The notes under the pieces were generated by a model that did no database searches, was not told the origin of the DNA, and worked only from the letters and a program-made list of their open reading frames with translations. Below are positions 46,265-57,400 of a stretch of DNA of 64,000 nucleotides, one piece after another. Source of the stretch: Chlorella sorokiniana (Eukaryota > Chlorophyta > Trebouxiophyceae > Chlorellales > Chlorellaceae); assembly GCA_025917655.1 (NCBI GenBank), contig CP084619.1, positions 2,461,001-2,525,000 of the forward strand, read 5' to 3'. Both the position numbers and the translations under genes were made by a program. Position 1 is the stretch's first letter. Each line of letters opens with the position of its first letter.

Positions 46265-46836
46265 GATAACGTCACGCCCAGACGCGCAGCTCGCTTACAG
46301 GCCCTGCTGGTCATGCAGCCCTGCAAAGGGGTCTTGCTGGCCTCGCCATCGCTTGGTTTTCCGATTCATCAAATTGAAAAGTACCTTATGGGCGCGTCTG
46401 AGGGCCTTTGCGTGCTGACCGGCCATCAGTAGAAAGCGGGTGGAACGGGCCGCAAACACTGGACAGCCTGTCGCAGGTGACAGCCCAATCTCCGCCTTAA
46501 CTTTCGGAGACCCATCTTACATTCACTAGCACATCTGAACCATCAAGGCATCAAGCCAGGGGTTTTGTGGGCGAGTGCAGGTTCCCACGAGTCTCGGCAC
46601 GTCGCACGCGACCCTGCAGCACCTTCCAGACGACTTGCCGCCCAAGTGAGGGGTGACCAGCAGCGGAGCGGAGTGCCGACGGGTTGAATGTTGAAAGAGG
46701 ATTGTTCGTCACCAACCTGTCTGCCCACAACAGCTGGCACCTTAAAGGCGGGCGCCGTTTCATCGAGCGGCAGGCCACTCAAGGCGATCCATTCCGGGGC
46801 TGTTTGCCCTTGCCCCTTCGTTGGTGCAGGTCAAGG
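46265..46836. promoter_or_regulatory. Divergent intergenic region, SFSWAP-like / TM protein
   Basis: About 570 bp of lower GC between two opposing starts. No motif recognised. The upstream in-frame extension to 46684 lacks a clear start context. Confidence 0.4.
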
Positions 46837-48508
46837 ATGCGGTCCACCGTGGCCCTCGGCCTGACATCCCTTCTGCTCTTGGCAGCAGCCTGCGCCCACC
46901 ACACCCTACATGGCTCCCCATGGGCAACTGGGTGGCAGCAAATGGCCCAGCGAGCTGAGGATCAGGTGGCGGCTTGGTGGTCGCAACCATGGCACTCTGG
47001 CGGCGCTGCCGCCGACCCGCTGGTGGCGCGGCCTGAGCAGGAGCTTGCGGGGGCGGGCGGCCGGCTGAGCTGCACGTCACCCTGGAGCTTCCTAACCACA
47101 CAATGCTGGAACTCAGGGAAGACTCCAGTCTGGAGGACATACTGGAGCAGTTGGCGGTGGGTCAGGTGGGTTCTGCCGTTGAGGGCCCAGCAGCGCGCCT
47201 GGTGCGGGTGCTGGGTGCCCCACGGGGTGCACCCTCGCCCAAAACACAGAGCCTTTGTTGCCACTTGCCCAGGCTGCCGGAAACTGCCTCTCCTGTTGCC
47301 ACAGACAGCCAGACGCGTCTTTTGGTGTTTTTGGTGTGCAGGGCAGCCAGCACCCCACTGGGATTGAGCTGGAACTCGTGCAACGCATTACCCGGCGCCG
47401 CACCTCGCCCCTCCGGGCCGCACTGCGCTCCGCCGCCGCCACCCTTGCCCGCTTGGGCGCGGGCCTGGACAGGGCCGAGGGCTCGCATGCTCGCACGCCT
47501 CGCCACCTGCGCGACCCTGCTGGCAGCGGCCATGGCGGCCCCGACGTTGGGCCCGCCGACTCCTCCCGGGCGGCCGCGCTGTCCCTGCTGTTCACGTTAA
47601 GCTGGACAAGGATGATCTCTTCATGTCGCCCAGGAAGACGCAGTCGGAGGCGGCGCGTGCCGCCACCGCTGCTGCCGCCGACGCCACCCCGTCTACGAAG
47701 ATGAGCAGCGGCTGCCCCTCAGCGCCTTTGATGACGCGTACGAAGATCGCGATGCCTCCTCTGGGCGCCACCTGCAGCAGCACGATGCGGCGGCGAGGGA
47801 GGAACGCGAGACAGGCGCAGCTGAGACCGAGGAGGGCTGGCCAGCCACCACACTGTTTGGCCCGGCACGCCCGGCGTCGCAGCCGACTGCTGCGCAGCAC
47901 CTGCAGGCCGCGCTGGACGCAGCAGCTGAGCTGGCCCTGGGTGCGCAGCCTGGCCTTGAGGCGCAGCAGGAGGAGCCCGAAGTCATTGTCACAATCATGG
48001 TGCTGGGCGCCCGGCAGCAGCAGCCACGGTGGCAGCGCGCCTTCAGCCGCTCCGACTCGACCCGCCTGGCACCCCACGCATCCCTGCTGGACCAGCTGGC
48101 TCTTGCCTCGCACCAGGCTGCACTGAGAGATGCAGCGCTCGGCCGACGGGCGCCGGTGCATGGCAGCGCTGGTAGCCTGCTGGGTGTAACAGGCGAGGCC
48201 CATTCTCTGGGGCAACCTCTGCCCCGCTGGAAAGCTGCTGGAATGGGGGCTGCCAGCGCTGCAGAGCTGACCACGCCGTCTGCAGCCATTTCCCCACTAC
48301 TCTGGCTACTGTCGACTTGCTGTTTGTTGCCTCCGTGCTGACCGCCCTCGTCTGTGTTGCCCTGCTGGCTGTCGATGTTTGGCGGTATGGCTGGCGCCAG
48401 CCGCCCCCTGCTGCGGTGCTTGGCCCCCTGCCAGTGGTGTTGGCGGCTGAAGAGGTTCTGGCTGGGCCCAAGGCCTGCTCTGGCCTGCACGCCAAGCTGC
48501 TTGCCTAG
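46837..48508 (+). CDS. Predicted type I membrane protein, unrecognised
   Basis: ATG 46837 begins MRSTVALGLTSLLLLAAACA, a clear signal peptide, then HHTLHGSPWATGWQQMAQRA. A lumenal region of several hundred residues includes LHVTLELPNHTMLELREDSS and LEDILEQLAVGQ, joined to IELELVQRITRRRTSPLRAA, then VYEDEQRLPLSAFDDAYEDR, QHLQAALDAAAELALGAQPG and EEPEVIVTIMVLGARQ. A single hydrophobic span, LLFVASVLTALVCVALLAVD, and a tail ending GLHAKLLA close the protein. The order of signal peptide, lumenal domain, TM and short tail is clear; the family is not. At least one missing base (G run 47049-47053) and probably others break the frame, so the middle of the model is unreliable. Confidence 0.6.
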
Positions 48509-49166
48509 CCCATCAGTTTTTGTGCTTGTGTGCTGATCGGTTTTTCACCTACTCTGTGCGTCTGCCTGGATGCAGCCCACCAATTCCCTCTCTCTCCTCA
48601 GTTCACCCCCTTTTCTATTTGTGACAGCCGTCTGACCTTGGCGTGCGTTCTTTTGCTGCTTGAGTGGCCAGTCTTCTCCCAACACACACGTGGCTGCCCC
48701 CCATTTCCCTCCCATCCACCCCTCTGATTTCCACGCCACTCGGCTTGCGCCTCTCAATTTCTTGCCACCAGCCTTACGAACGTCCCTTACTTTACAATAT
48801 GCTCTCTTGATAATCACTGTCCCTCCTGGTTCTCAGCCCTCCTGCACTGCCTCAGGACGGGAGGTCCCTGGGCCTGCATCCTTTCAATGCTGCATTACAC
48901 AATAAGTAAGGTGCTCAGGCAGAGGCGGAAGGGCTTGCCACGAAAGCATCACAAGGGGGCGGCAGGGGCTGAAGGCGTTAGGGGAGCAGTGGAGGCAAGT
49001 CGGTGGAGTCGGGGTCCAGTCAGGAGGGGGCACTGCAGGTAAAACTGGGCTGCAGGCTGCAGAAAAGCGGCGCTGCATGTCTGCCTCCCACAGCTATGCA
49101 TTGCACGAGGGTGCACTAGAATGACGGTTGCATCATAGTGTTCGCTGCTGAGCAGCTGCGCCTGCA
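48509..49166. other. Convergent 3' intergenic region, pyrimidine-rich
   Basis: About 660 bp between the TM-protein stop and the NOP10 stop. The plus strand is strikingly C/T-rich from 48580 to 48850. It carries a minus-strand TGTAA signal for NOP10. No gene seen. Confidence 0.45.
48895..48899 (-). terminator. Candidate TGTAA signal (NOP10)
   Basis: TTACA on plus reads TGTAA on minus, about 270 bp behind the NOP10 stop at 49167. Confidence 0.4.
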
Positions 49167-49576
49167 CTAATATTGATGCCCGGGCTGCTGCGTGGGCAGG
49201 ATGCCAAAGCGCCGCTTGACAGTGGTGCGCTCCCTGCTGAACTTGTCGTCGGGTGAGAAGCGCGCAGGGTGGGCGGACTGAGTGGGAGTGCCATCTGGGG
49301 CAAACTTCTGCAAGCACAGGAAGCATGGAGATCAGGCATCAAGCACCAGCATTACCACCACCACGAGCCGCATCACATGAAGACGGAGGAGGCGGCGGGC
49401 GGCAGTAGCCCTGCTAGCGCTGCCGCGCCACACTGTTAGGCGTGACTTCTATAAATTTAAAGCGCCATGTCGTTACTGCGCAGCCTACAGCAGCCATCGG
49501 GGTGCATCTGCGCAGCATGCACCTTGAGAGTGTAGACACGGTCGCCCTTCTCGTCAGTGTAGTACATAAGATACAT
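49167..49576 (-). CDS. NOP10: H/ACA snoRNP subunit 3, NOP10
   Basis: 64-residue core subunit of the H/ACA ribonucleoprotein, which guides pseudouridylation of rRNA and snRNA and is part of telomerase in animals. Exon 1 (49576-49523) encodes [18 protein letters not shown] exactly up to a GTGCAT donor. Exon 2 (49307-49167) follows a CTTGCAG acceptor with [40 protein letters not shown] and QPGHQY, then TAG. Length and the [13 protein letters not shown] and KRFG-LPTQ motifs are those of NOP10 throughout eukaryotes. Both exons are intact and the splice join is phase 0. Head-to-head with the GT31 gene. Easily missed because of its size. Confidence 0.96.
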
Positions 49577-50001
49577 AGCTGCTGCGTTTCTGAGTCTATT
49601 CAGTAAATAAACCGGTGCGGGGCTGCTTCAGAAGGCCTGTTGCACAGTCGCAATACTCGCAAGTGATAGGAGGTCGGCAGGCGGCTAAATCCTTACAATG
49701 GGCTTCTGTGCCATGCGGGAGGGGTGACCAAAGCTCCGATTGTTAATGTCCAAGCTGACGTGGTCGGAGGGAAGTTCTTCGATGGACCAAGTGGAGTCCC
49801 TCCATCTGCTTGATTGGATGCATCCTGATGCAGTCAATGCTTGCTGCCGTCTCTGAGAGTGCTCCCACTTCTCCATCAAGGATGCAACGTCTACGGATCG
49901 GGTACAGCCTCTAAACACCGCACTCGAAAGCCGCAACTTGCTCCTCGGCGCTGCACTCCCATCGCGGGCTTCACCTAGGTTGCCGAAAGCGCAGTCGCAA
50001 T
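49577..50001. promoter_or_regulatory. Divergent intergenic region, NOP10 / GT31
   Basis: About 425 bp between opposing starts, so NOP10 and GT31 promoters must share it. A minus-strand frame of 135 codons (50092-49685) overlaps the GT31 5' end; its tail looks protein-like but no family is recognised, so I treat it as unproven. Confidence 0.4.
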
Positions 50002-52872
50002 ATGCGTGTGGTGCAGCGGGCGTCTGCTTTTGAGCCCTCGAGCGGCACCCGCTGGCGCTCCTCGCGCAGCACCCGTCGCTTGCCGCTGCCACAGCCCGCG
50101 TGGCCCTCGTCGCGCTGCTGGTTGCCCTGCTTTACCTGCCACGCGCACACAGCATTGATGCGGCGGCGGGTACAGGCGACGGCGGCGCCCATGACTGCCC
50201 GCAACACCAGCGCGGGGCAGCATCCTGGACCTGCCGGACACGGCAGACTGCCGCCGCCTGCTGCGCCTGCTGGCGCCCTGCCTGCCCCACTGGCACGCCG
50301 CCACGGTGACCGTGGAGGCGGGCAGCGCGTGCTGCGGCCACGCCGCCACCTTCTTCCAGCTGGGATGCCACTGCTGGGGCAGCCAGTTTGACGGCGGTGT
50401 GGTGGCGGGGGTGGGCGGCGTGGACGATGCGTGCAGCCCTGGAGGCGCCGACCCGTCCGCGCAGCAGCAAACAGCAGCGCGGCAGCAGCGGCAACAGTCG
50501 CAGCAGCAGTCTGAACAACAAGAACAGCAGCAGCAGCAGCAGCAGGGCGGTGGGGGCGGCGGGGCACTTGACCGTGTGCGGCACGCAGTCTTTGGCGGCG
50601 GCGGCCGGCAGCAGCAGCCCATCCTGCTCAAGACTGCAGCATATGCGCAGGCTGGCTTGGACAGCAGCGCGGCGCCTGACGGCGTTCGGCTGTACATGGG
50701 TGTGCTGTCTGCTGCGGCCAAGCGGGAGGCGCGCGACGCCATCCGCGCCACTTGGGGCTCCCACCCGGCCTCCCACCTCACCCGCTTCTTCTTGGCCCGC
50801 CCGGCCAACGACTCTTTGTTCGAAGAGGTGGGTGCGCCGCCGGGTGGCGGGATGTGGGAGGGTGGGTGGAGCCGCTCTGCATGCCCAGCGACAGGATCAG
50901 CTGAAGGGGTGGTGTCGCCGGCGGGCCGGCTGGGGGCCGTCCAGCTCGGCCTGGCGCAGGCGGCCTGCGCGGGCGGTGCGGGGTGCCACACACACCCGGC
51001 CGGTCTTGCGCGGCCGCCGGGCCAGCACCCAGTATGCTCAGGCTGCGCCGCCTCCACGCGCAGGTGCGAGCCGAGGCGGTGGCCAAGCGGGACATGGTGG
51101 TGCTGGGGCACGTGAGGGGTGAGGCGCCGTGGGGAAGCTGGCTTATGTGTGTATGTGTGAAGGGGTTGTTTGTTTTGCTATATGTCTGTGCGGGGCGGGC
51201 GCGCGCACGTGCAAGGCCGCCTCGAGCTAGGGTTGTTGGTCCTCCTCCGTGCCCTGTGAAAGAAAGTCGCTGCGGCTGCGGGGCTGCGGTTCCCGTGCTG
51301 CCCTTGGGGATCCGAGGGCCCCGCTGTAGGGCCGCCCTTGCGCCCGCAGTTGCCACCCCCCACCGTCACGTTCCCCTCACCCTCACTGCCCCCACCCCCA
51401 CCCTCACCCCCCGCCCTCTCCACCGCCAGAGCACTACCTCAACATCACGCACCAGACCCTGGAGGTGATGCGCATGGCGGCGGCGGACCCCGCAGCCACC
51501 CACGTGCTCAAGACGGACGACGACTCGTACGTGCACGTGCACCGCCTGCTGCACCGCCTGGCCGCGCTGCCGCGGTGAGGCCTGGCCACCTGGGCGGGGG
51601 CTCAGCTGCCAGAAGCGATGGGGGAGGGTGTGTATGGGATGGTGGTGGCAGTGTGTGTAGGGGGCGGGGGAAGCCTGAGAGGCAGCGGCTTGGAGGGAAA
51701 GGGAATGTGGCATGGGGGCGAGGGGCAGGGGGCCAGGTAGGGGCTGCTGGACAAGCAGGCGGAAGCCGGCACCAGCCCACTCGTCAGGGTCGCCATCGAC
51801 GGTGGAGCGGTGCCGGCCAGCCCTCCGCGGAAACGCAGCTGTGCGCTGAGGGGAGGCTGGGTGCGGCGCCTCTCCGCCCACGTGCACACATCCCCGCGCC
51901 CCCTGTGCAGCGAGCGCCTGTTCTTCGGCAACATTGAGGACCCCGGGGCGGCCGCACCGCGACGAGGGCAACCAGTGGTGCGGAGGACGCCCGCGCCTGC
52001 CCGGCTGCACCACTGCACGCTGCATGGCATTGCTCTGTCGGTTGCTGCAAGGCCGCTGGGCCCTCCCAGCTGCTCCTACTGCTTGCCCCCCGCCGCTGCT
52101 CATCCTAGCCGCGGCCTGCCGTGTGCCGACTTGCCGCAGGTACGTCAGCCGTGAGGAGTGGCCCGAGGAGCGCTACCCGCCCTGGGCTCACGGCGCCGGC
52201 TACGTGCTGAGCGCTGACCTGGCGGCTGAGCTGGCGTCAGGTGCGCCGCCGCTCCGTATGCCAGAGGCATGCTGGGCGCCTGCAGCCGCCCTCATGCCCC
52301 TGCTCCCGCTAGCAGGACGCACGGCGCCGCTTGTTTTCTCGGCGTCCGTTGCTGTTGCTCCCGTCGCCTCTATCCGCCCCTCCACCTCACCCACCCACCC
52401 TTGTCCCCTCTGCGCCCCTGCAGGCACTGCCTATGCGGCCTCCCAGGGCGGGCACCTGTTCAAGCTGGAGGACATCGCCGTCGGCAGCTGGCTGGAGTGG
52501 GCGGCGCAGCGCCGCGGCCTGCGCCTGCACCTCGCTGCGGACCGCCGCTTCAACTATGGCGGTTGCCGTGCGGGGGACCTTGTGTCGCACTACATCAGGC
52601 CCGCGCAGCAGCTGTGCATGTGGGCGCAGGAGGGCGCTGCCGCGGCTGCTGACCACGGCAGCTGGCGCCGCGCTGGGCGGGCCAGCACAGCGGAATGCTT
52701 TGTGAGGCGCCAGCTTGTAAAGCATGCTTGGCGGGATGTTACAGATCAGGCCAGGCCGGGCCGGGTCCGAACGGCGCAGCGGCAGGCAGGGCAGGCGGGT
52801 GTGCTGGCGCTGGTGTGGAGGGCGCAGGATGCGGCAAACATACAACGTCGTGGGGGCAGGTGCGCCCGGTGA
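50002..52872 (+). CDS. Beta-1,3-galactosyltransferase-like glycosyltransferase, GT31
   Basis: Golgi type II enzyme adding beta-1,3-linked sugar to glycoproteins or polysaccharide. A hydrophobic anchor VALVALLVALLYLPRAHS lies near the N-terminus. A stem with a Gln/Gly-rich run (about 50460-50560) leads to MGVLSAAAKREARDAIRATW and LTRFFLARPANDSLFEE (first GT31 block). Later exons: EHYLNITHQTLEVMRMAAAD, THVLKTDDDSYVHVHRLLHR with the metal-binding DDD, ERLFFGNIEDPG, YPPWAHGAGYVLSADLAAEL, and GGHLFKLEDIAVGSWLEWA with the conserved ED pair, then LHLAADRRFNYGGCRAGDLV. No galectin domain is present. A missing base near 50214 separates the anchor from the rest, and the first ATG (50002) is in yet another frame, so the N-terminus is uncertain. 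Ends about 52872. Confidence 0.85.
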
Positions 52873-53277
52873 AGGCAGCAGCGAGGGGGTTTAGGTACAT
52901 GGGGGTTGCGGCTCTGGGGAATCGTCCGGGGCACGTGATGGGCAAGGGGATATGAAAGGGCAGGTAACCAATCAGCAGGCGGGGGGCACCATGGGGGCCG
53001 ACAGATCAAGGAGAAATCAAGCGAAAGAGAAGGAAAAATGGGAAGGAAGGGGGACAGGGACGGGGATTGGGTTTGCTTTGGGCAGGAGGCATGGGCAGAA
53101 GAGCGAGGGGAAACGAGCGAAAACAAGCAGGCAGGCTAGGTCAATGATGCCATGCTGGCCATCACGTGCCGTCTTGAGTATTCAGGGAGCCGTCTCAAAT
53201 GTGCAGTCTGCGGCAGCATGCGCCAGCCAGCGGGACTCTGAGGGACTTGGCGCCATCGCCTTGCCCTCGGGCTGCTG
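52873..53277. other. Convergent 3' intergenic region, GT31 / ankyrin-like gene
   Basis: About 400 bp, purine-rich on the plus strand near 52990-53120 (GGGA/AGGA-rich). No gene or signal recognised. Confidence 0.4.
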
Positions 53278-54201
53278 TCAGAAGCCGGCAAGGAGGGCTC
53301 GGCCGGCGGCGGCCACCAGCTGCCTCGCCTGCTCGTTGGTGAGCCGGCGGTCGCCCCTTGCGCACTGGTCACGCACGTGGTTGACGGCAAAGCGCAGCAT
53401 GGCAGGGTCGGGGCAGGCTGCGGGGGGTAGGCGGTGGGACTCGGGCGGGGCGGGCGTGGTACGCGGCCGCACCGAGCAAAGGCCCCTTGCCCTGTGATCC
53501 TCTCATGAGCTACCTATTTCTCGTGAGCTGGCCACACCCGACGCGCTCACCTGACAGGAAGTTGTGGTGCGGGGCAGCCTGCTCCTGCTGCAGCGGGTCG
53601 GCGCCAAACTCCAGCAGCAGTCGCAGCACCTGCAGCCAGCCCTCGCGCTGCTGCGCCGCCGCATCCAACGTGTGGCCTGCGCTGCCGCCGTTGTGCGCGT
53701 CGCTGCTGCTGGCGCTGGCTGCACCGCTGAGCGCGGGGCCGCTGTTGCTGCGGCTGGGGCCCGACGGCTCGGCCGACGCGGCGGCCGCCAGGTGTAAGAG
53801 GATGGGGCTGCGGTTGGCCTCCAGCCTCAGCCTGCCGCCGCCCGGATCAGCAGCAGCTCCACAATCACCCTGTTCATCTGGCGCACGGCGATGGCCAGCG
53901 GGGTGAAGGCCAGGACTCCGTCCGCGCTGATGTCGCTTTCGCGCAACGCCGCCAGGTCCCGCGGCGGCAGCTGCCCCACGGTGAAGTCAAATGGCGCATC
54001 CGCCTCCAGAAGCTTTGCCACGGCGACCTCCCTCTTCATCTTCACTGCCACAAACAGGCAAGCGGCGGCGGAAATGGCCCATCCCCCACTGTGGCATTGC
54101 GCGACTGCGCGGTCCAGGTCGGCGGGCCTGCCATAGACAATGGCCTCGATCAAGGTTTCTGCATTGTTCGCCGCTCCAAACTCGCCATCAGAGGCGGACA
54201 T
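53278..54201 (-). CDS. Ankyrin-repeat-like protein
   Basis: Three exons. Exon 1 begins MSASDGEFGAANNAETLIEA, then IVYGRPADLDRAVAQCHSGG and ISAAACLFVAVKMKREVAVA-KLLEADAPFDF, and FTPLAIAVRQMNRVIVELLL: helix-loop-helix units with the TPL-A-A and V--LL pattern of ankyrin repeats. Exon 2 holds a low-complexity Ser/Ala segment (SGPSRSNSGPALSGAASASS) followed by GWLQVLRLLLEFGADPLQ, another repeat. Exon 3 gives DPAMLRFAVNHVRDQCARGD and ends VAAAGRALLAGF. About 260 residues with no attached domain, so it is probably a scaffold; partner unknown. The repeats are degenerate but the spacing and hydrophobic pattern fit. Confidence 0.72.
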
Positions 54202-54430
54202 ACAACAGGCGGGGCCCGAGACGAGGAGTGCCCGCTTGCTGCAAAAGGGCGACAAGGGAGACCTGAATTGAGGGTAATACACAACGATTAGCGCCATCCA
54301 GCCTAGCTGGGCATGGAGCGGTTCAGTACGCGCATGGCACAATGCAACGTCTGGACGGCTTCCTCACGCGCAAAGTGTGCCCGCGACCGCGGTGAGCAAT
54401 CTTTCACAGCCAAACACTGCCCCAACCCGC

Positions 54431-57400
54431 TCAAGTGTCTTGATTGCCCTCAACTGAGCTGAAACAACGAAGGTAGGGGCGCATGCGCCTGTTCACGCGC
54501 CAAGCAAAGGTCACCTGAAGAGAACTTGAGGATTGAGGCCCTTGAAGGCCCCTCAGAATTATTTGTTGTGCCAATGATGGTCGAAGAGCGCTGCGGTGGT
54601 CACGATGAGCTCTGTACACCGCGCAGTGGCTGCCAGCGCAGACTGCCAGGTCCCGCACAGACCTGCATCCCATGTGTCGCGCTCTGCTGCATGTACTGTG
54701 CGTCTCTACCATGTCGAATTGCACATCTACAATTGTGGCAGATCTATTGAGAAAACGAGGCGATCCTGACATGAGGTTCCACCCCAGCCAGGACAAGGCC
54801 ATGCACAGGCTGCTGGCTGGCCAGCCCATGGACCCTCGGTCATGCCCCCCAAAGCGCTCCAAGCGCCGCCTGCGGATGGCATCAGCCTCGCTGTCCTCCT
54901 CCTGTCGCCGTTCCGCTGCCTGCGGCTGGGCTGCAGCAGGCTGGGCCTCGGACGCTGCAGCGGGAGGGGAGCTCGCTGCAACTGGCGCCGCCGACGATGG
55001 GGCCAAGGGGGCAGACTCGGGTGTGAGGGCTGCGCTGTTGTGCCGCGGGGCGGAGGGGCCAGAGACTTCTGATGCAGCAGGCGCGTCTGCCTGCCTCCCT
55101 GTGGCATCGGCGGCGGCTGCGGTGGTGGAAGCAGCGGCGAGGGAGGCCGCCGCCACCTGCTGGGCCTGCCGGGCGCGCTCCTGGTGGGCCCTCAGCGCCG
55201 CCAGCTGCTGCTGCAGCACGCGCTCCATGGCAGCAGCAGCCGCTGCGGTGGCCGCCACCGTGGCCGGATCGCCAGGGGCAGAGGCGGGCGGCGCCACGCC
55301 TGGCACGCCCCCAGCGGTGCCAGCAGGCTAGCCGCAGCGGCGGCGGCGGCGGCAGCCGCCGCCATGTGCTGCTGCGGGGTCGCTGGCGCAGAGGGCTGGG
55401 CGCCGGCGACCCCGCCCGCACTGCCGTTAGAGCCAGCGTCCCCGCCTGCGCTGCCGGGCATGGCGGTTGACGCAGGCGGTGCGGCCGCTGGCGGCACCAT
55501 CAGCGGCGGCGCCACGAGCGGCATGCCGAGCGGCATCATCAGGGGCACCATGCCAGCTGATGCGGCGGCGGCAGCGGCCGCGGCTGCCGCCGCCGCCTGC
55601 TGCGCCTGCAGCACCTGCTCCGGGTGCTGCTGCCCCGCGTACTGGAGCTGCTGCAGGCCGCCCGCGGGCACAAACAGCGCCATCGGCGCCGCGTGCACCC
55701 ACTGCAGGAGTGAGGGAGAGCGGGCAAGGGGGCGGCGTGCGCTCACCACACGTGCATCAGACACACAGAGAGCAAACGCTTGCCTGCAGTGCCTCGTGGC
55801 TGCGGAGCAAGGCGCCAGCCAGCAGCAAAGGGTGCAGGCTTGACGGCAGCACAGGTGCGCCCCGTCAGCGGGGCAGCCAGTTCACCTGGGGATAGTGAGC
55901 CACCATCTGCCACCCGCCCTCCACTGCAAGTCCCCCGCCGCCCGCCTCGGCAGCGGCAGCGGCCCTGTGCGCTACAACCACGCGGCGACGCGGCACCGCG
56001 CCCTGCCCCGGCCCACGCACGTGCGCGCCATCGACGCCGCCCTGGCCGTCGGCGCCGCCGCGCTGCGCGGCGCCGGCAGCGCGTGCCTGCTGCCCGGCGG
56101 GCCCCAGCGGGTCATCGCCTTGCGCGGGCGCGGCGCGGCGGGGGCGTTGCGGACGGCGGCACCACGCTGCGTCGGCAGATGGGGCAGTTCTGCTGGCGTT
56201 CCAGCCAGGAGCGCAGGCAATGCAGGTGGAAGACGTGGCCGCACCCCAGCTTCTTGTTGCGCCCTGCAGCAAGAGTGCGAGACGTGGCAACCACGGGAAC
56301 TGGCTCAGCGCTGCCCTTGAACACAAACCTCCTTCGCCTGTTGGCTGCGCAGGCTGCGACACGGCTGCCCCGGCGGCGGCAGCCAGCAGCTGTGTGTGCC
56401 CCTGCGGCGGCGCGCACCCTGCGCCGCCATCTCCTCGCGGCAGATGATGCAGGTGTGGTCGGCCCGCTGCAGGTCCTCCTCGCTCGCCTCGGGAAGCTCT
56501 GGTCCATGTTGGCTGCAGGGGGCCCAGCAGCGCGAATGGTTGCAAAATCGGGAAGCAGGGGCTGTCGCAGGAGTGAAGGAGAGCTTTGTGCTGGGACAGC
56601 ACTCCAGACTGCCCAGCCCTTGCCCAGCGTGGCGGTGCTGGTGTCCGCGCCAGGGCAGCTGCAGCCGCGAACGTAGGGTGCCAGCACTGCAGAGCTGCTG
56701 TTGGGGCGGCAAGATGCCCAAGACATCGCCCCCAGCGCCCCCAGGGGAGCGTAACATCAGCACTCCCCCGCTGTGATGCCTCGTCTCCAGTCCCACCCAC
56801 CCGTGATGCGGCGGTACCGCAGGAAGTCTCGCACGCGTTGCTGGAAGTTGCGGAAGGTCCAGTACAGGTCCCGCACCAGGTGCAGCGGGATGCCGTAGGT
56901 GGAGAAGACGACGGCGAAGAAGGCGCAGTAGACGAGCAGGTGCAGCATGTCCAGCGTCAGCTCCAAGTAGAAGACTGGGCGGTGGGGGGTGGGGGTGGTT
57001 TGTGGGTGTTGAATGTGTGCGCGGGTGAGGCATCAGGTGGAGGGAGAGATCAGCGGAGGAGAAGGAATCAAGGAGGAGCAAATGCGACGCGGCGACAGGG
57101 GCAGCGAGCTGCCAGTGGAGGCGGTGTACTCTTGTGCACAACGCTCACCTGCCACGCCCTTGCCCTCCCAGCGCCCCTCCATCGCCATGTCCGCCATGGA
57201 CAGGCAGTACTTGGTGAAGGTGAGCACGATGGTGGAGGCCTGGGGGGCACAAACACCGCCGAGCATTCGCATCAGGAGGGAGCCGAGGCAGGGGGTGCAT
57301 GCCAGCAGGAGTGTTGGATGTGGCACTGGCCGACAATGGGCAGGGACCCCAGGCGGCTGCAGCAGCGCACCCCCAGCCCCTCACCTGCACCGTGTACTCG

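Noticed and set aside
49685-50092. A 135-codon minus-strand frame overlapping the GT31 5' end
   Set aside because: It would overlap a real gene's first exon and shows no known domain; NOP10 already accounts for the minus strand here.
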